Shown: positions 16,349-17,624 of the stretch, piece by piece
How positions within the stretch are numbered: position 1 is the first letter of the stretch
Layout: each line of letters begins with the position of its first letter
Origin: Pholiota molesta
Lineage: Eukaryota; Basidiomycota; Agaricomycetes; Agaricales; Strophariaceae
NCBI GenBank assembly: GCA_014925825.1
Contig: JACGCK010000525.1
Location: forward strand, 1-17,624
Direction of reading: 5' to 3'
DNA: 17,624 nt
Program-made: the position numbers and the translations under genes
Notes under the pieces: generated by a model
Told to the model about the DNA's origin: nothing
What the model saw: only the letters and a program-made list of their open reading frames with translations
Databases searched by the model: none

Positions 16349-17624
16349 TTAATTACACCCGTTAGCTGATAGGCTGTTCTTGGGCCATGGCTGCCCGAAA
16401 TCCGACCAGACCGTCAAGTTAGGGTTTGTGTAAGCTTCCATGTAGCTGTGTTATTGCAATAGTTAGTATATAATGTATCGTCAAGCACGATATCGAGCAC
16501 GTACGTGTTGATGTAATCCTTGGTAGGGAATCCGTCTGGGCTGCAGCCGACGTTGATTTGGTCTTTCCGCTGATACACACGGATGTAATCAACCAGCATT
16601 GTTACCGGGAATTTGAGGTTGGTAGTGTCAATTGTACCGAAGCTTTCAGAGATGCCAAGATTAGTGATGAGATACTAAAAGATGCAATATGTCAATAGAT
16701 ATTCTAAGAGGTATCGACAACGAAATTACCATTGGCTCTTGTGGAATTGAACGGCGACCAATCTCAACGGAGCTATCTGCCACCAACGCTGATGAATAAA
16801 GCGTCCAAGCCCGGACCTCGTTGATCCAAGTGATATAAGCATTATCAAATGGAGAAGAAATTAAATCATATAGATAGTAAGATTTAGTGGTGCCATTTAC
16901 CCGGGTTGATATTCGAAACCATACAGCGCGAAGCACGTTCCGGGTATCTCGTAGCAATCTGGGTTTGTCAGTCCCAATCCACTTGCCGTTTGTTGGTAGC
17001 GACCTGACAAAACGATTAGTAACATGGGCACGAAGTAAATAGATGGTACACACTTCCTCGATATGGGTTCAAGACAGTCCTCTCAGGATCGTCGAATGCC
17101 GTGGTAGTGTTGTCCTTCACGATTGAATACTTCGCCTGTATAATTAAGTTAGACCGACATCTGTCCTTCATGCATATTTAGTATTGCGCACGTTGAATGG
17201 GGCAAATTGAGCAGACAAAGAGACCTGAGAAAAGATTAGTTCGAATCCATAGAAAAATACGAGAATTAGCCCTACATATCCTATGCCATCTGTCACAGTT
17301 GCTTCAAGAGCATCGATTTCGGGGCTGCACGGCCAACATATGTTCCGTCCGATTTCATGGGCCAGGGTGCGATTCTCCAGGACAAGTACAAGCGGCTGAA
17401 GAAAGTCAGTGGTACCCTCGACTTGGTTCAGGTAAGAGCGCATACATAACCGCTGGCCTGCAAGGTATGACTGGTATGAATTAGCGATCCAAATATTGAA
17501 TCAATCTACTGCATAGTTCCTCACTAGATAGCCATTTGCTTTAGGATCACCGCCCTCAGTAGCTGCGATAGGAGTGGCCGAATTAGGGTACGTTTGGTTG
17601 GGCAGTGTCCCCACATCGCAGCTG
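16349..17624 (-). pseudogene. KRE6/SKN1-like beta-glucan synthesis protein (GH16-like), partial
   Basis: Nine exons on the minus strand, the first cut by the window end: 17525-17624, 17446-17470, 17276-17395, 17192-17224, 17054-17135, 16901-17003, 16730-16850, 16505-16674, 16349-16445 (TAA 16351-16349). Introns are 50-59 bp. Recognisable segments in order: CDVGTLPNQTYP, YLAGQRLSACTCPGE, DGTYVGRAAP, the GH16 catalytic EIDALE, VSLSAQFAPFN, CFALYGFEYQPG, AYITWINEV, NLGISESFGTID, MLVDYIRVYQR, FPTKDYIN. KRE6/SKN1 proteins are type II membrane proteins of the secretory pathway needed for beta-1,6-glucan in the cell wall. Three faults: one base missing near 17358-17361, one near the CCCC at 17325-17328 (minus-strand C runs), and no AG acceptor for the intron 16851-16900, where CC stands instead; retention meets TAA at once. 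All other phases agree. It may be a decaying paralogue or contain sequence errors. Confidence 0.9.

Noticed and set aside
16661..17053. Single 130-codon minus-strand open frame as a gene
   Set aside because: It runs through introns of the KRE6-like gene in a wrong frame for part of its length; exon structure with conserved residues explains the region better.

Overview
The window looks like nuclear DNA of a filamentous basidiomycete (Agaricomycetes). Two split genes have 50-71 bp introns with GT..AG ends and CTNAY-like branch sites. One encodes a KRE6/SKN1-type beta-glucan synthesis protein and the other a secreted M43 metallopeptidase, and between them and the left flank lies a chromodomain Ty3/gypsy retrotransposon of the fungal chromovirus type. 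The genus cannot be fixed from the sequence; a Rhizoctonia-like fungus is only a guess.

Layout. 1-4468: a low-information flank with short GC/GT repeats, one weak coding-like fragment (2462-2755, minus) and no gene I can support. 4469-15052: a 10.58-kb LTR retrotransposon on the minus strand with two identical 191-bp LTRs (4469-4659 and 14862-15052). In its own reading direction it carries a leader, gag plus aspartic protease (14761-11642), a broken pol (11641-7693: RT, RNase H, zinc-binding DDE integrase, chromodomain) and a broken third open reading frame (7539-4699) between pol and the 3' LTR. A G-rich polypurine tract abuts the 3' LTR. 15053-16054: six exons of an M43 peptidase gene on the plus strand whose 5' end is missing exactly at the LTR. 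16349-17624: a convergent KRE6/SKN1-like gene on the minus strand, nine exons visible, 5' end outside the window.

Three things stand out. (1) The whole retroelement, coding regions and LTRs alike, is packed with short perfect hairpins (stems 7-10 bp, small loops): roughly 70 counted by eye in 10 kb against about one in the 4.5-kb left flank. (2) The LTRs are identical, yet gag/pol/ORF3 carry many 1-nt frameshifts, several at G/C runs. The two neighbouring host genes carry the same kind of lesion (four 1-nt losses, three of them beside G or C runs), so either recent decay or homopolymer miscalls in the assembly must be considered. (3) There is no target-site duplication, and the M43 gene has lost its N-terminal region at the junction, suggesting deletion or element-element recombination at insertion.

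The retroelement works as a unit: gag packages the RNA, protease matures the polyprotein, RT/RNase H copy it, and the integrase with its C-terminal chromodomain inserts it. The job of ORF3 (RGG-rich, then Pro/Gly/Tyr-rich, then coiled-coil, then a long unrecognised C-terminal domain) is unknown. The two host genes are unrelated to it except that the element borders and truncates one of them.
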